Source of the DNA: Paenibacillus radicibacter
GTDB taxonomy: Bacteria > Bacillota > Bacilli > Paenibacillales > NBRC-103111
Assembly: GCF_024721995.1 (NCBI RefSeq)
Contig: NZ_JANQBC010000001.1
Coordinates: 1 to 64,000, forward strand
Direction: 5' to 3'
DNA length: 64,000 nucleotides
The position numbers and the translations under genes are program-made. Below, piece after piece: positions 7,015-15,283 of the stretch. Each line of letters opens with the position of its first letter. The stretch's first letter is position 1. Below the pieces are notes generated by a model. That model was given only the letters and a program-made list of their open reading frames with translations. It was not told the origin of the DNA and ran no database searches.

Positions 7015-8277
7015 TTACATGTTTGTTTCTTTATCACGTTTACTTGCTCGACTAAATACAGCGAGTAGCGGCAGAAGTAATGCTGCTGCAGTCACTAAGG
7101 ACGCTCGCAAGCCATACCGCTTCCCTACCCATCCAACTACGGGTCCTCCACCTGTTTGACCTAGAGCATCCGCTTGGCTGAGCATAGATAGTACCGTAGC
7201 ACGGGACTTGCTGTGGATGTTCAGATTAATCCATGTGTTGTAAAAAGGCTCATACATCGTCTGGATGATGCCAATAAGGAGCACGGCGACTAGAGCCACC
7301 GCAAAACTCTCTGCATAAGCCAGCAGTAAGATCGCAGCAATCTTGAATCCCATTAATACAATCATACCGCGAATGGCAACTTTCTCATGGTTCATGTTGA
7401 TCCGTTTCTCCGTAATCGCGATAACGACTAAGCTTAGAAGGGTTGCAATAACAGCGATGATCCCAAACCAAGCGGCAGGACTAAGGTCAAGTAACCCAGG
7501 GAAACCGACCCCATCGATAAGATGTGCTTGCCACAATCGATCATAACCCTCTGAAGCTGCACCGCTAAGCACCGCAACGATAAGGATCATGAGCAGGATC
7601 GGATGACGACGGATTTCTTCTGCCCCAGATAGCCATGTGTCCTTCATCCCCTTGAAGTGAGATATTCCTTGTTCCGTGCCTACAGCTCTAACAAACTTCG
7701 TCTCCTTCATAAAAAGAATCAGGAACACACCTAATACGAGATATAGAAGTCCACCGATCAAATATGGTAAGTTCGATCCGAGTGTCGATAACCCAACGCT
7801 GAATCCAATACCTAGTAACGTTCCGATCAGACCTATGCGTTTGGTTTGTAGAAAAAGAGTACCGATGTGCTCCTCCCCTACTTCATCCACGATCCAAGCT
7901 GTATCCGCACCACTGGTGAACGTCCATCCAATTCCGAAGAACAATTGTGAGATGAGAACCCAGCCAAAAGCACCAAATAGCACGTTTCCTTCGCCTAACC
8001 ATAACGCACAACCCTCGATAACGAATCCTACGCCAAGCACGAACATGCCAATAATTACGGATCGTCTTCGACCATATATATCCGCTACCACACCTGTAAT
8101 CCCTTCAAATACAAGAACGGTCAGCTCCAGAACCATGCCGATTAACAGAAGCTGTAAAGGGTTGAATCCAAGTGTAATCATCATATACACCATATAGGTC
8201 GTGAACATTGTCGCGCTAATGAATGAAACCATAAATTCCATCGTTATATATACTTGTTTCGCTTGTAATTTCTTCAT
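7015..8277 (-). CDS. MFS transporter (putative drug efflux)
   Basis: A 420-residue major facilitator protein with about 12 hydrophobic segments. It has the loop 2-3 motif GVVADIYGRRRS, typical of proton-driven exporters. The group resembles Bacillus exporters annotated as tetracycline/macrolide-type MFS, but the substrate cannot be read from sequence. The gene is preceded by an unusual leader with a short translatable ORF and a stable hairpin just before the ribosome-binding site, suggesting translation-linked induction. It lies downstream of an ABC-F gene but is separated from it by a terminator. Confidence 0.85.
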   Translation of the reverse strand: MKKLQAKQVYITMEFMVSFISATMFTTYMVYMMITLGFNPLQLLLIGMVLELTVLVFEGITGVVADIYGRRRSVIIGMFVLGVGFVIEGCALWLGEGNVLFGAFGWVLISQLFFGIGWTFTSGADTAWIVDEVGEEHIGTLFLQTKRIGLIGTLLGIGFSVGLSTLGSNLPYLIGGLLYLVLGVFLILFMKETKFVRAVGTEQGISHFKGMKDTWLSGAEEIRRHPILLMILIVAVLSGAASEGYDRLWQAHLIDGVGFPGLLDLSPAAWFGIIAVIATLLSLVVIAITEKRINMNHEKVAIRGMIVLMGFKIAAILLLAYAESFAVALVAVLLIGIIQTMYEPFYNTWINLNIHSKSRATVLSMLSQADALGQTGGGPVVGWVGKRYGLRASLVTAAALLLPLLAVFSRASKRDKETNM

Positions 8278-8300
8278 GAACCGAATCCGCCTCTCTTCTT

Positions 8301-8342
8301 GCGGCAGAATCGATTTCCATTATCGCTTTCCGATTCTACCGC
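8301..8342 (-). promoter_or_regulatory. Hairpin in the MFS leader, containing the leader-peptide stop codon
   Basis: GCGGTAGAATCG (8342-8331) pairs over 12 bp, with one G-U, with CGATTCTGCCGC (8312-8301) around an 18-base loop. There is no T-run, so it is not an intrinsic terminator. The leader stop codon TAG is inside the 5' arm, and the MFS ribosome-binding site follows the 3' arm within 5 bases. Confidence 0.65.
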
Positions 8343-8395
8343 ACATTCTTCCCTTTTGATTTCTTTACCTTCAGCACACGTTGAGTTGCTAACAT
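8336..8395 (-). CDS. Candidate 19-residue leader peptide upstream of the MFS gene
   Basis: GGAGGTGT (8410-8403) is followed, about 8-10 bases later, by ATG at 8395 and the ORF MLATQRVLKVKKSKGKNVR with a TAG stop. The peptide is strongly basic and ends inside the downstream hairpin, so a stalled or terminating ribosome would prevent that hairpin from forming. A second ATG at 8402 in another frame opens a 42-codon ORF that ends in an ATGA overlap with the MFS start, but its ribosome-binding site is only 3 bases away. I favour the 19-residue ORF; neither resembles a leader I know. Confidence 0.45.
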   Translation of the reverse strand: MLATQRVLKVKKSKGKNVR

Positions 8396-8472
8396 ATGAC
8401 ATACACCTCCAAGTTTAATTAGACATAATTGTATCGCCAGTTTGCATCAATAACTAGGTAATATTTGTGTAT

Positions 8473-8511
8473 AAAAAAAACCTACCCAACTCATTTGAGT
8501 TAGATAGGCTC
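8473..8511 (-). terminator. Terminator of the ABC-F gene
   Basis: A 12-bp stem (CCTATCTAACTC with GAGTTGGGTAGG, pairing fully only in minus-strand RNA through G-U pairs) is followed by TTTTTTTT. Confidence 0.8.
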
Positions 8512-8522
8512 TATCGTTACAT

Positions 8523-10079
8523 TTAGAATACTTTTGTTGTCCAAGACTCGCAATTCCAAGTCTCGGTTACCACGTCACGGTAGAATTCCGGTTCGTGAGA
8601 AATCAACAAAATGCTGCCTTTGTACGCTTTAAGCGCACGCTTCAGTTCATCCTTCGCATCTACGTCCAAGTGGTTCGTCGGCTCATCGAGTACGAGTAAG
8701 TTTGTTTCATTGTTGATTAGCTTACATAGACGTACCTTCGCCTTTTCCCCACCGCTTAGTACCGCGATTTTACTCTCGATATGTTTCGTCGTTAGACCAC
8801 ACTTCGCAAGCGCAGCACGAACTTCGAATTGGGAGTAAGACCGGAACTCATTCCAGATCTCCTCGATACAAGTGTTGTAGTTCGCATCTTTCGCCTCTTG
8901 TTGGAAGTAACCAATCTCTAGGTTTTCCCCACGACGAACAGTACCTGACAACCCTTGAATCTCGCCTAAGATACTACGTAATAGGGTTGTTTTACCAATC
9001 CCGTTCGCACCAACTAGTGCGATCTTCTGTCCACGCTCCATGCGCAGATCAAGCGGTCTGGATAGTGGATCTTCATACCCAATGACTAACTCGTTCGTTT
9101 CAAAAATCAGCTTCCCAGACGTTCTACCATCCTTGAAGTTAAACTGTGGCTTCGGCTTTTCCTTCGCTAGTTCAATCACGTCCATCTTATCCAGCTTTTT
9201 CTGTCTGGACATCGCCATGTTACGCGTTGCCACACTCGCTTTGTTACGAGCAACGAAGTCTTTAAGCTCTGAAATTTCTTGTTGTTGACGCTTGAATGCG
9301 GACTCCAATTGTTGTTTTCTCATCTCATACACGTTCTGGAAGTGATCGTAGTCACCCACGTAACGGTTCAGCTCTTGATTTTCCATGTGGTAGATCAAGT
9401 TGATTACGCTGTTTAGGAATGGAAGATCGTGAGAAATCAAGATGAATGCATTCTCGTATGTTTGCAAGTAACGTCTTAACCACTCAATGTGTACCTCATC
9501 CAAATAGTTAGTAGGCTCATCGAGTAGTAAGATATCAGGCTTTTCAAGCAAGAGCTTCGCAAGCAATACTTTCGTACGCTGTCCACCACTTAGATCGTTA
9601 ACGTCCTTATCTAGACCGATGTCAGTAAGACCTAGACCGCGAGCCGTCTCATCGATCTTCGCATCAATCAAGTAGAAGTCTTGACTCGTAAGTGTATCTT
9701 GAATCGTCCCAACGTCTTCTAACAATTGCTCCAATTCCTCAGGCGTTACATCGCCCATTCTGCCATACATATCGTTCATTTCTTGTTCCATATCAAAAAG
9801 GTACTGGAAAGCACCCTTCAGCACGTCGCGCATCGTCATGCCTTTGCTTAGAACCGCATGTTGATCCAAATAACCAACACGCATACGCTTGGACCACTCT
9901 ACTTTACCGTCGTCTGGCTGCAATTTGCCTGTGATGATGTTCATGAAAGTGGACTTTCCTTCACCATTCGCACCAATAAGTCCGATGTGCTCGCCTTTTA
10001 GCAAGCGGAAGGATACGTCATTGAAGATTGCGCGGTCTCCAAAGCCGTGACTTAATCTCTCTACATTTAAAATGCTCAT
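8523..10079 (-). CDS. ABC-F family ATPase (YfmM-like ribosome-associated protein)
   Basis: A soluble ABC-F protein of 518 residues with two ATP-binding domains and no membrane segments. Walker A motifs are GANGEGKST near residue 40 and GANGIGKTT in the second half. Signature motifs are LSGGQ and LSGGE, and both Walker B motifs are followed by DEPTN. The charged linker between the domains is the part that enters the ribosome. It is closest in my recollection to Bacillus YfmM, a housekeeping-type ABC-F, but an antibiotic-resistance role is possible. Start: the ATG at 10079, 6 bases after AAAAGGTG; an in-frame GTG at 10088 overlaps that site. Confidence 0.88.
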   Translation of the reverse strand: MSILNVERLSHGFGDRAIFNDVSFRLLKGEHIGLIGANGEGKSTFMNIITGKLQPDDGKVEWSKRMRVGYLDQHAVLSKGMTMRDVLKGAFQYLFDMEQEMNDMYGRMGDVTPEELEQLLEDVGTIQDTLTSQDFYLIDAKIDETARGLGLTDIGLDKDVNDLSGGQRTKVLLAKLLLEKPDILLLDEPTNYLDEVHIEWLRRYLQTYENAFILISHDLPFLNSVINLIYHMENQELNRYVGDYDHFQNVYEMRKQQLESAFKRQQQEISELKDFVARNKASVATRNMAMSRQKKLDKMDVIELAKEKPKPQFNFKDGRTSGKLIFETNELVIGYEDPLSRPLDLRMERGQKIALVGANGIGKTTLLRSILGEIQGLSGTVRRGENLEIGYFQQEAKDANYNTCIEEIWNEFRSYSQFEVRAALAKCGLTTKHIESKIAVLSGGEKAKVRLCKLINNETNLLVLDEPTNHLDVDAKDELKRALKAYKGSILLISHEPEFYRDVVTETWNCESWTTKVF

Positions 10080-10116
10080 TAATGACACCTTTTCTATTTA
10101 AAATTATTCACGTTTC

Positions 10117-10146
10117 ATTATAAGCGTTTTGGTAGTCGCAATTCAA
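10117..10146 (-). promoter_or_regulatory. Promoter of the ABC-F gene
   Basis: TTGAAT (10141-10146) and a perfect TATAAT (10117-10122) are 18 bases apart. The resulting leader is only about 30 bases, too short for an attenuator. Confidence 0.6.
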
Positions 10147-10235
10147 TGTGAGAATCACTTTAAATCATTTTTGACCTTTTTGTGGCATTTGTGTGAAAAA
10201 TGTCATAACTATTTATTTTACACCGTGTCAAATAC

Positions 10236-10264
10236 TTCACAGACATGAAAATTAGGTATATACT
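10236..10264 (+). promoter_or_regulatory. Promoter of the second SDR gene
   Basis: TTCACA (10236-10241) and TATACT (10259-10264) are 17 bases apart, about 50 bases before the start codon. Confidence 0.6.
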
Positions 10265-10321
10265 AAACACATGAAATACATTAACACTAAATATTTTAAA
10301 TTTGAGAGGAATGATTCTATT

Positions 10322-11068
10322 ATGGCACGTTTAGAAGGTAAAGTAGCAATCGTAACTGGAGCAGCAATGGGTATGGGTGCTGAAGAAGCGAAATTGTTCG
10401 CTAAAGAAGGCGCAAAAGTAGTAGCAACAGACGTTAACGAAGTAGCTCTTGCACAGGTAATCGAAGAAATTAAAGCAGCTGGCGGCGAAGCAATCGGCTT
10501 CAAGCAGAACGTTGTTTCTGATGAAGAATGGCAGACCATTATTGCTGAAGCCGTTAAAGCTTATGGTAAAATCGATATTCTAGTTAACAATGCAGGTATC
10601 TCCTCTACTCGCACAATTGCAACATTCGATCTAGCTGAGTGGAACCGAGTCATGGACATTAACCTTACAGGTTGTGTATTAGGTATGAAATATGTACTTC
10701 CTGAAATGCAGAAAGCTGGTGGCGGTTCCATCATCAACATCTCCTCTATTGGTGGTCTTGTAGGTATGGCAGGAACAAGTGCGTACACAGCTGCTAAAGG
10801 TGCTCTTCGCTCGCTTACTAAAGCTGCCGCTGTCGAGTATGGTAAACAAAGCATTCGTGTAAATACGGTACATCCTGGTATTATCGTTACGCCAATGACA
10901 GCACCAACAATGGAAAGCGCTCTACCTTACTACAAAACTTTCACACAGCTCCCATATTTCGGCGAGCCAGTAGACGTTGCATACGGCGTATTGTTCCTAG
11001 CTTCTGACGAATCTCGTTTCATGACAGGATCTGAACTTGTAATCGACGGTGGTTGGACAGCTCTATAA
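10322..11068 (+). CDS. SDR family oxidoreductase (3-oxoacyl reductase / alcohol dehydrogenase type)
   Basis: A classical SDR of 248 residues: cofactor motif TGAAMGMG near residue 12, NNAG, catalytic Ser in NISSIGG, YTAAK as the YxxxK motif, and the C-terminal VIDGGWTA typical of FabG-like and hydroxysteroid-type enzymes. The conserved Asp after the second strand (VATDVNE) suggests NAD rather than NADP. Exact substrate unknown. The ATG at 10322 is chosen because similarity begins there (MARLEGKVAIVTGAA); a run of codons from 10271 is in frame but lies inside the leader. A TetR gene is convergent just downstream. Confidence 0.88.
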   Translation: MARLEGKVAIVTGAAMGMGAEEAKLFAKEGAKVVATDVNEVALAQVIEEIKAAGGEAIGFKQNVVSDEEWQTIIAEAVKAYGKIDILVNNAGISSTRTIATFDLAEWNRVMDINLTGCVLGMKYVLPEMQKAGGGSIINISSIGGLVGMAGTSAYTAAKGALRSLTKAAAVEYGKQSIRVNTVHPGIIVTPMTAPTMESALPYYKTFTQLPYFGEPVDVAYGVLFLASDESRFMTGSELVIDGGWTAL

Positions 11069-11092
11069 GTTTCATTTTTGTAAAATAATGAA

Positions 11093-11133
11093 AAAGAACC
11101 GTTCAAGCACTCGCGCCGCTTGAACGGTTCTTT
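11093..11133. terminator. Bidirectional terminator between the SDR and TetR genes
   Basis: AAAGAACCGTTCAAGC and GCTTGAACGGTTCTTT form a 15-16-bp perfect stem with a 9-base loop and A/T runs on both sides. Confidence 0.85.
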
Positions 11134-11152
11134 GTATGTATGTGTATATCCT

Positions 11153-11770
11153 CTATCCCCCGCCGCTTCGCTGTGGGATATGCTTATAAGGACCGAGGAC
11201 CGATAAATTCAATAAGTGAGTCGCAATTTCTTCTTCCGAATATGGTCGATTATTCTCAATCCACCATACGATCACCTCAAGGAAGGCAGACTCTACGAAT
11301 TTAATAATCACTTCCCTAGGAGCTGTTAAATTCGTATCGTTAGGCTCTGTCCAGTTAATTCCACTTAAGATAAAGTCATGAATAACTGAACCCAATTTTG
11401 TCACGAAGTACGCAACCCGATTACGTACAAGGAGCGCATAGAACAGATTGTAATTATCTGTTATGTGATGAAACAACTTCAAGAAGTTCGGATGAACTTT
11501 CCCTGCATGAATATCAAAGTGCTCGCTGCTTTTATTCATTGGAACTATAATACTTTCGCTTAATTCAGTTAAGATTTCATCCACATATTGATGAACGAGC
11601 GCTTGTTTATCTTCGAAATGCAAGTAGAACGTTGCACGTTTAATCGTTGCGCGCTCTGCTATTTCTTGTACCGTAATTTGCTCAAGATCACGTTCTTCCA
11701 TTAATTCAATCAACGCTTTTCTTAGAAGCTGATGCGTACGTATCACTCGAGGATCTTTCTTTTTCTTCAT
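11153..11770 (-). CDS. TetR/AcrR family transcriptional regulator
   Basis: A 205-residue regulator. The N-terminal helix-turn-helix spans about residues 10-55 (ITVQEIAERATIKRATFYLHFEDKQAL). The all-helical C-terminal domain resembles the TetR_C group found in DhaS-like regulators (WWIENNRPYSEEEIATHLLNL). Its target is not obvious. It is convergent with the SDR gene, and its own promoter carries a wide inverted repeat, so autoregulation is likely. Start ATG at 11770 follows GGAGAAGG. Confidence 0.88.
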   Translation of the reverse strand: MKKKKDPRVIRTHQLLRKALIELMEERDLEQITVQEIAERATIKRATFYLHFEDKQALVHQYVDEILTELSESIIVPMNKSSEHFDIHAGKVHPNFLKLFHHITDNYNLFYALLVRNRVAYFVTKLGSVIHDFILSGINWTEPNDTNLTAPREVIIKFVESAFLEVIVWWIENNRPYSEEEIATHLLNLSVLGPYKHIPQRSGGG

Positions 11771-11801
11771 AATGATGATCCTTCTCCACTCTATTCTATG
11801 T

Positions 11802-11854
11802 TTTATTCATTATTGTACCATGCAATTGTAGTAATAACATGAATAAACAAGCAA
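11802..11854 (-). promoter_or_regulatory. TetR gene promoter within an inverted repeat
   Basis: TTGCTT (11849-11854) and TACAAT (11825-11830) are 18 bases apart on the minus strand. The 9-base arms TTTATTCAT (11802-11810) and ATGAATAAA (11839-11847) flank the -10 element symmetrically and are a plausible autoregulatory site. Confidence 0.45.
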
Positions 11855-11896
11855 TTGAATCTTGAAGCACATAAGATCCAACAGCTTGTTTATCAA

Positions 11897-13891
11897 TTAT
11901 TCGACTTCCCCAATTGCAATCCAATGAATAAATCCATCCAGCTTGAGATCAAACTTCGCACGAATGACCTGAATAACCGCATAACTCGATGTCTGCTCCT
12001 TCAGGACGGAGTAACAGAACGGATAATTCGTCATAGCAACGATCGTGTAATGATCGCTAGCAAATGGGTTGGCAAATGTTACGATGATTTCGATCATTTC
12101 ATCAGATACATTCATCTTAAATGGCGTATTACCGAATTGCTGCAAGATATGTCCTGTAGGCGTAAATAGTGGTTGGACAGGCACATAAGCAAGCTTATCA
12201 CCAGCAGCAGCGGGTTCTTCCAAAGCAAGTTGTTCAGCTTGAATTTGTACTGATTCTGGTTCTGTCGCGTGTTCCAGATCAGCTTCGAGTTCAGGTATAA
12301 TCTCTGGCTCTACCTCAGGTTCAGGGACAAGCTTCATTTCCTGAAGCTCTTTAACTAAATTCAATATATCTTCACCTAGATGTTCTAGCGTAATGCTACC
12401 TGGTGCAAGCTTAGCTCCTGTAATCGAATCATCACGCAACATGCCGTCTGAAATCGTATTGTTACGAATATGTTCCGCGCCAATCGCTTGTTCACTGATG
12501 TGCTCTGATTGAATGACCGACTCCATAATATGTTCGGACTGAATGGATAATGGTGCTATCTTTTCCGTAGTGACTGATTTGTTTTGCAAATGCACAGTCG
12601 CAATCGCATTCTCTTGAATGTGATCGGTGCCAATTGAGTTATGCTGAATGTGTTTGGAAGTTACAGCATGGGATCGTATATGTTCAGGGAGGATCAGCTC
12701 TTGAGTGAGGTGAGCACTTTGAACAATCCCTTTGACAATATGTTCACCTGCCACACTATCCCACTTCAAATGTCGGCTATCAACTTCCCGTTCACCAATT
12801 TTATCAGTTGTAATTGAATTGTCTTGTAGTTTCTCCGTTGTAATCGATTCATCACGAATCATGCTTGTCGAGATTGTATTATTGCGAATATGCTCGCTTC
12901 CAATCGTGTTTAGCTCGATGTGCTTGGCTTGAATCATTTTTCCTGCAAAATGTCTGGCCGTAATCGCACCTTCTGCCAAGTGCTCGGTCTGTACCGCACC
13001 ATGAAGCAGTTTCTCTGAGGTAACCGCTCGATCGGCAAGCTTCGCACTATCAACCGACTGATCGGCAAGCTTCGCATTATCGACACTACCGTTGGTCAAA
13101 TGAACGGATTTAATTACACCGCTCTTGATCTTGCCTGAAGTGATAGATTGATCTTGAATTAATTCTTCTGTAATAAGCAGTTTACTCAGGTGTTTCGTTT
13201 GAATCGATCCATCAGCGATTTTACTCGTATCAATGACTTGATCTGCAAGTTTATCGGATGTGATGCTGTTATCCATAATCTTTTCGCTTGAAATTGAGCG
13301 ATTGCGAATCTTCTCTCCTGTTACACTATCATCTTGAAGATGTGCAGTATCAATTGCTTTTGGAGCAATCTTGACGCTCGTGACGCTTTGGGCAGCAAGC
13401 TTGGATTGATCTACTGCAGAATCAGTCAGTAAGGAGTTACCGATGCTACCTGGTTTTATTTTCGAAGCGGATACCGCATGATTGGCAAGCTTTTCTTCCG
13501 TAATGATATCGTCAACAAGGTCATCTGTATACACGACAGATGGAATCTTACGCGCTTGTCGTTGCTGCTTGTGTTCCGGTTGAGACTGCGTCTGTGACGG
13601 AGCTAGTGTCTGTTGTTTCTGTGGCGAAATTTTCGATGCAGCAGATTCCATCACAGCAGCTCTAGTCGTTGTTTTCGGCAATACTTTATCTTCGGTAACA
13701 TTATGAATGACTACTTTAACCTCGCTTGTTACCGGTTCTTCCGCCTGGAGAGAATCACTCATCTTCAAGGAAGGTTTTTCTTTAATCAGTTCATCCATCC
13801 AACCAAGTTCGGAGACATTCGGATTATATACTGTGCCAGATCGATTTGATCTTGTGTTTCGTGTATTTGAATTGTTCTGACGTGACTTCAT
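11897..13891 (-). CDS. Decapeptide-repeat protein with a WIAG-tail-like C-terminus
   Basis: A 664-residue protein of unusual architecture. Residues 1-126 are Gln/Asn/Ser-rich and look disordered. Residues 127-506 are 38 uninterrupted 10-residue repeats with consensus [DN]-x-S-[IV]-T-[ST]-x-[KH]-[IL]-x, for example DNSITSDKLA and DQSVDSAKLA. An acidic linker follows (about 507-565). A C-terminal domain of about 95 residues ends in HWIAIGEVE, resembling the WIAG-tail proteins annotated in Paenibacillus and relatives. No signal peptide or membrane segment is seen. The regular repeat suggests a rigid beta-structured fibre like that of phage tail fibres or spore-surface filaments. Function is unknown; a spore-associated role is inferred from a SigK-like promoter. 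Confidence 0.8.
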   Translation of the reverse strand: MKSRQNNSNTRNTRSNRSGTVYNPNVSELGWMDELIKEKPSLKMSDSLQAEEPVTSEVKVVIHNVTEDKVLPKTTTRAAVMESAASKISPQKQQTLAPSQTQSQPEHKQQRQARKIPSVVYTDDLVDDIITEEKLANHAVSASKIKPGSIGNSLLTDSAVDQSKLAAQSVTSVKIAPKAIDTAHLQDDSVTGEKIRNRSISSEKIMDNSITSDKLADQVIDTSKIADGSIQTKHLSKLLITEELIQDQSITSGKIKSGVIKSVHLTNGSVDNAKLADQSVDSAKLADRAVTSEKLLHGAVQTEHLAEGAITARHFAGKMIQAKHIELNTIGSEHIRNNTISTSMIRDESITTEKLQDNSITTDKIGEREVDSRHLKWDSVAGEHIVKGIVQSAHLTQELILPEHIRSHAVTSKHIQHNSIGTDHIQENAIATVHLQNKSVTTEKIAPLSIQSEHIMESVIQSEHISEQAIGAEHIRNNTISDGMLRDDSITGAKLAPGSITLEHLGEDILNLVKELQEMKLVPEPEVEPEIIPELEADLEHATEPESVQIQAEQLALEEPAAAGDKLAYVPVQPLFTPTGHILQQFGNTPFKMNVSDEMIEIIVTFANPFASDHYTIVAMTNYPFCYSVLKEQTSSYAVIQVIRAKFDLKLDGFIHWIAIGEVE

Positions 13892-13929
13892 TTCCCTATA
13901 CCTCCTATCCTAGGTATTATGCGTTCCTA

Positions 13930-13958
13930 TAAGATATGCATATGGTAAATACCTAGTG
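13930..13958 (-). promoter_or_regulatory. Candidate SigK-type (late sporulation) promoter
   Basis: On the minus strand, CACT (13958-13955) is followed after 16 bases by CATATCTTA (13938-13930). This fits the SigK pattern AC in the -35 region and CATAnnnTA at -10. No good SigA promoter is seen in this 90-base gap. Confidence 0.35.
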
Positions 13959-13982
13959 ATAATGAAGTTTAGTTTTGAGTCA

Positions 13983-15269
13983 TCATTTTGAAAAAAAATG
14001 CCCGTCAGATACAACGATGTTACCGCGCTTAATAACGGTATTTACATGATTAATCCCAAAGTGATACGGCAAATAAGCTAAGTTATTCGCATTATACATA
14101 ACAAGATCAGCAAGCTTACCCACTTCGAGGCTGCCAATCTCATCTGCTCTGCCAATCGCATGAGCGGCATTAATGGTAATTGCCGTTAATACCTCTTCAG
14201 GTATCATCTCTAGATTCAAACAAGCAAGGGTCATAACCAATTGCATCGATTCGGTTGGTGAACTACCCGGATTATAATCCGTGGAAAGTGCAACAGGAAG
14301 CTCCATCTCGATCATAGTTCTTGCGCGGGCATGATTCTTGAGCCGCAAGTTAAATGAGGTTGCAGGTAAACAGACTGCAATAACACCTGCTTGCTGCATG
14401 GAGCGTAAACCTTCATCAGAAGCCGCAAGTAGATGCTCAGCCGAGATACAACCGAGTTTACCCGCAAGATTCGCACCACCCATCGGCTCAATCTCATCTG
14501 CATGAATTTTGAGTCCAAATCCAAGATCACGTGCGGCTGATAAGATACGCTCAGATTGCTCGACAGAGAATACCCCATGTTCGCAGAATACATCACAAAA
14601 CTCAGCTAAACCTTGTTGTTTCACAGCTGGAAGCATTTCATTGATAAGTAGTTGTACATATTCATCTGAACGTCCCTTGTATTCCTCTGGGACCATGTGA
14701 GCACCCATAAAAGTAGATACAAGGTCAACAGGATGAGTTTCATGCAGCCTTTGTGTAACACGAAGTTGTTTCAATTCATCTTCCAGTGTTAGACCATAAC
14801 CACTCTTGGATTCAACTGTGGTAACACCGTATTTCAGCATAATATCTAAACTTCGCTTGGCTTTTTGGTATAACTCGAATTCTGTTGCAGTTCGAGTCGC
14901 ACGGACTGTACTGAGTATACCTCCGCCTTGTGCTAAAATTTCCAAGTACGAAGCGCCTTGCAGCTTGAGGGCAAGTTCATGTTCACGTGAGCCACCATGC
15001 ACAAGATGAGTATGTGGATCAACGAGTCCAGGTGTGACAAGCTGTCCACGAGCATCAATCGATTGAATAATTGTCATTCCAGCGATCTGAGCACGGACGT
15101 CCTCTTCCGTTCCCACAGCGAAGATCCGTTCACCTTGGATCGCAACTGCTCCACCTGTTATTGGTGAAAGCTCAGACATCTCTGCACCTTTGCGCGGTCC
15201 ATTGGAACCCTGCAAAGTTAACAGGGTTCCAATATTATAAATCAATAGATCAATTGGTTTTGTCGTCAT
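13983..15269 (-). CDS. hutI: Imidazolonepropionase HutI
   Basis: The third enzyme of histidine degradation, which opens the imidazolone ring to give N-formimidoyl-L-glutamate. It is a cytosolic metal-dependent amidohydrolase of 428 residues. The metal ligands of motif I are in DPHTHLVHGGSRE (His86, His88), later ligands lie in KIHADEIEP and AEHLLAASD, and the catalytic Asp is in LSTDYNPGSS. It is the last gene of the hut operon, 15 bases after hutU. Confidence 0.95.
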   Translation of the reverse strand: MTTKPIDLLIYNIGTLLTLQGSNGPRKGAEMSELSPITGGAVAIQGERIFAVGTEEDVRAQIAGMTIIQSIDARGQLVTPGLVDPHTHLVHGGSREHELALKLQGASYLEILAQGGGILSTVRATRTATEFELYQKAKRSLDIMLKYGVTTVESKSGYGLTLEDELKQLRVTQRLHETHPVDLVSTFMGAHMVPEEYKGRSDEYVQLLINEMLPAVKQQGLAEFCDVFCEHGVFSVEQSERILSAARDLGFGLKIHADEIEPMGGANLAGKLGCISAEHLLAASDEGLRSMQQAGVIAVCLPATSFNLRLKNHARARTMIEMELPVALSTDYNPGSSPTESMQLVMTLACLNLEMIPEEVLTAITINAAHAIGRADEIGSLEVGKLADLVMYNANNLAYLPYHFGINHVNTVIKRGNIVVSDGHFFSK

Positions 15270-15283
15270 TATATTTCACCTCA

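Noticed and set aside
7676-8197. 173-codon plus-strand ORF
   Set aside because: Antisense shadow of the MFS transporter gene, with no ribosome-binding site or known domain.
8274-8402. 42-codon minus-strand ORF ending in an ATGA overlap with the MFS start
   Set aside because: Its ATG is only 3 bases from GGAGG, too close for efficient initiation, and the alternative 19-codon frame has better spacing. It is kept only as an alternative reading of the leader.
12390-13510. CRISPR-like or satellite array with a 30-bp period
   Set aside because: The period comes from coding 10-residue repeats inside one long open frame; there are no identical repeats with unique spacers.
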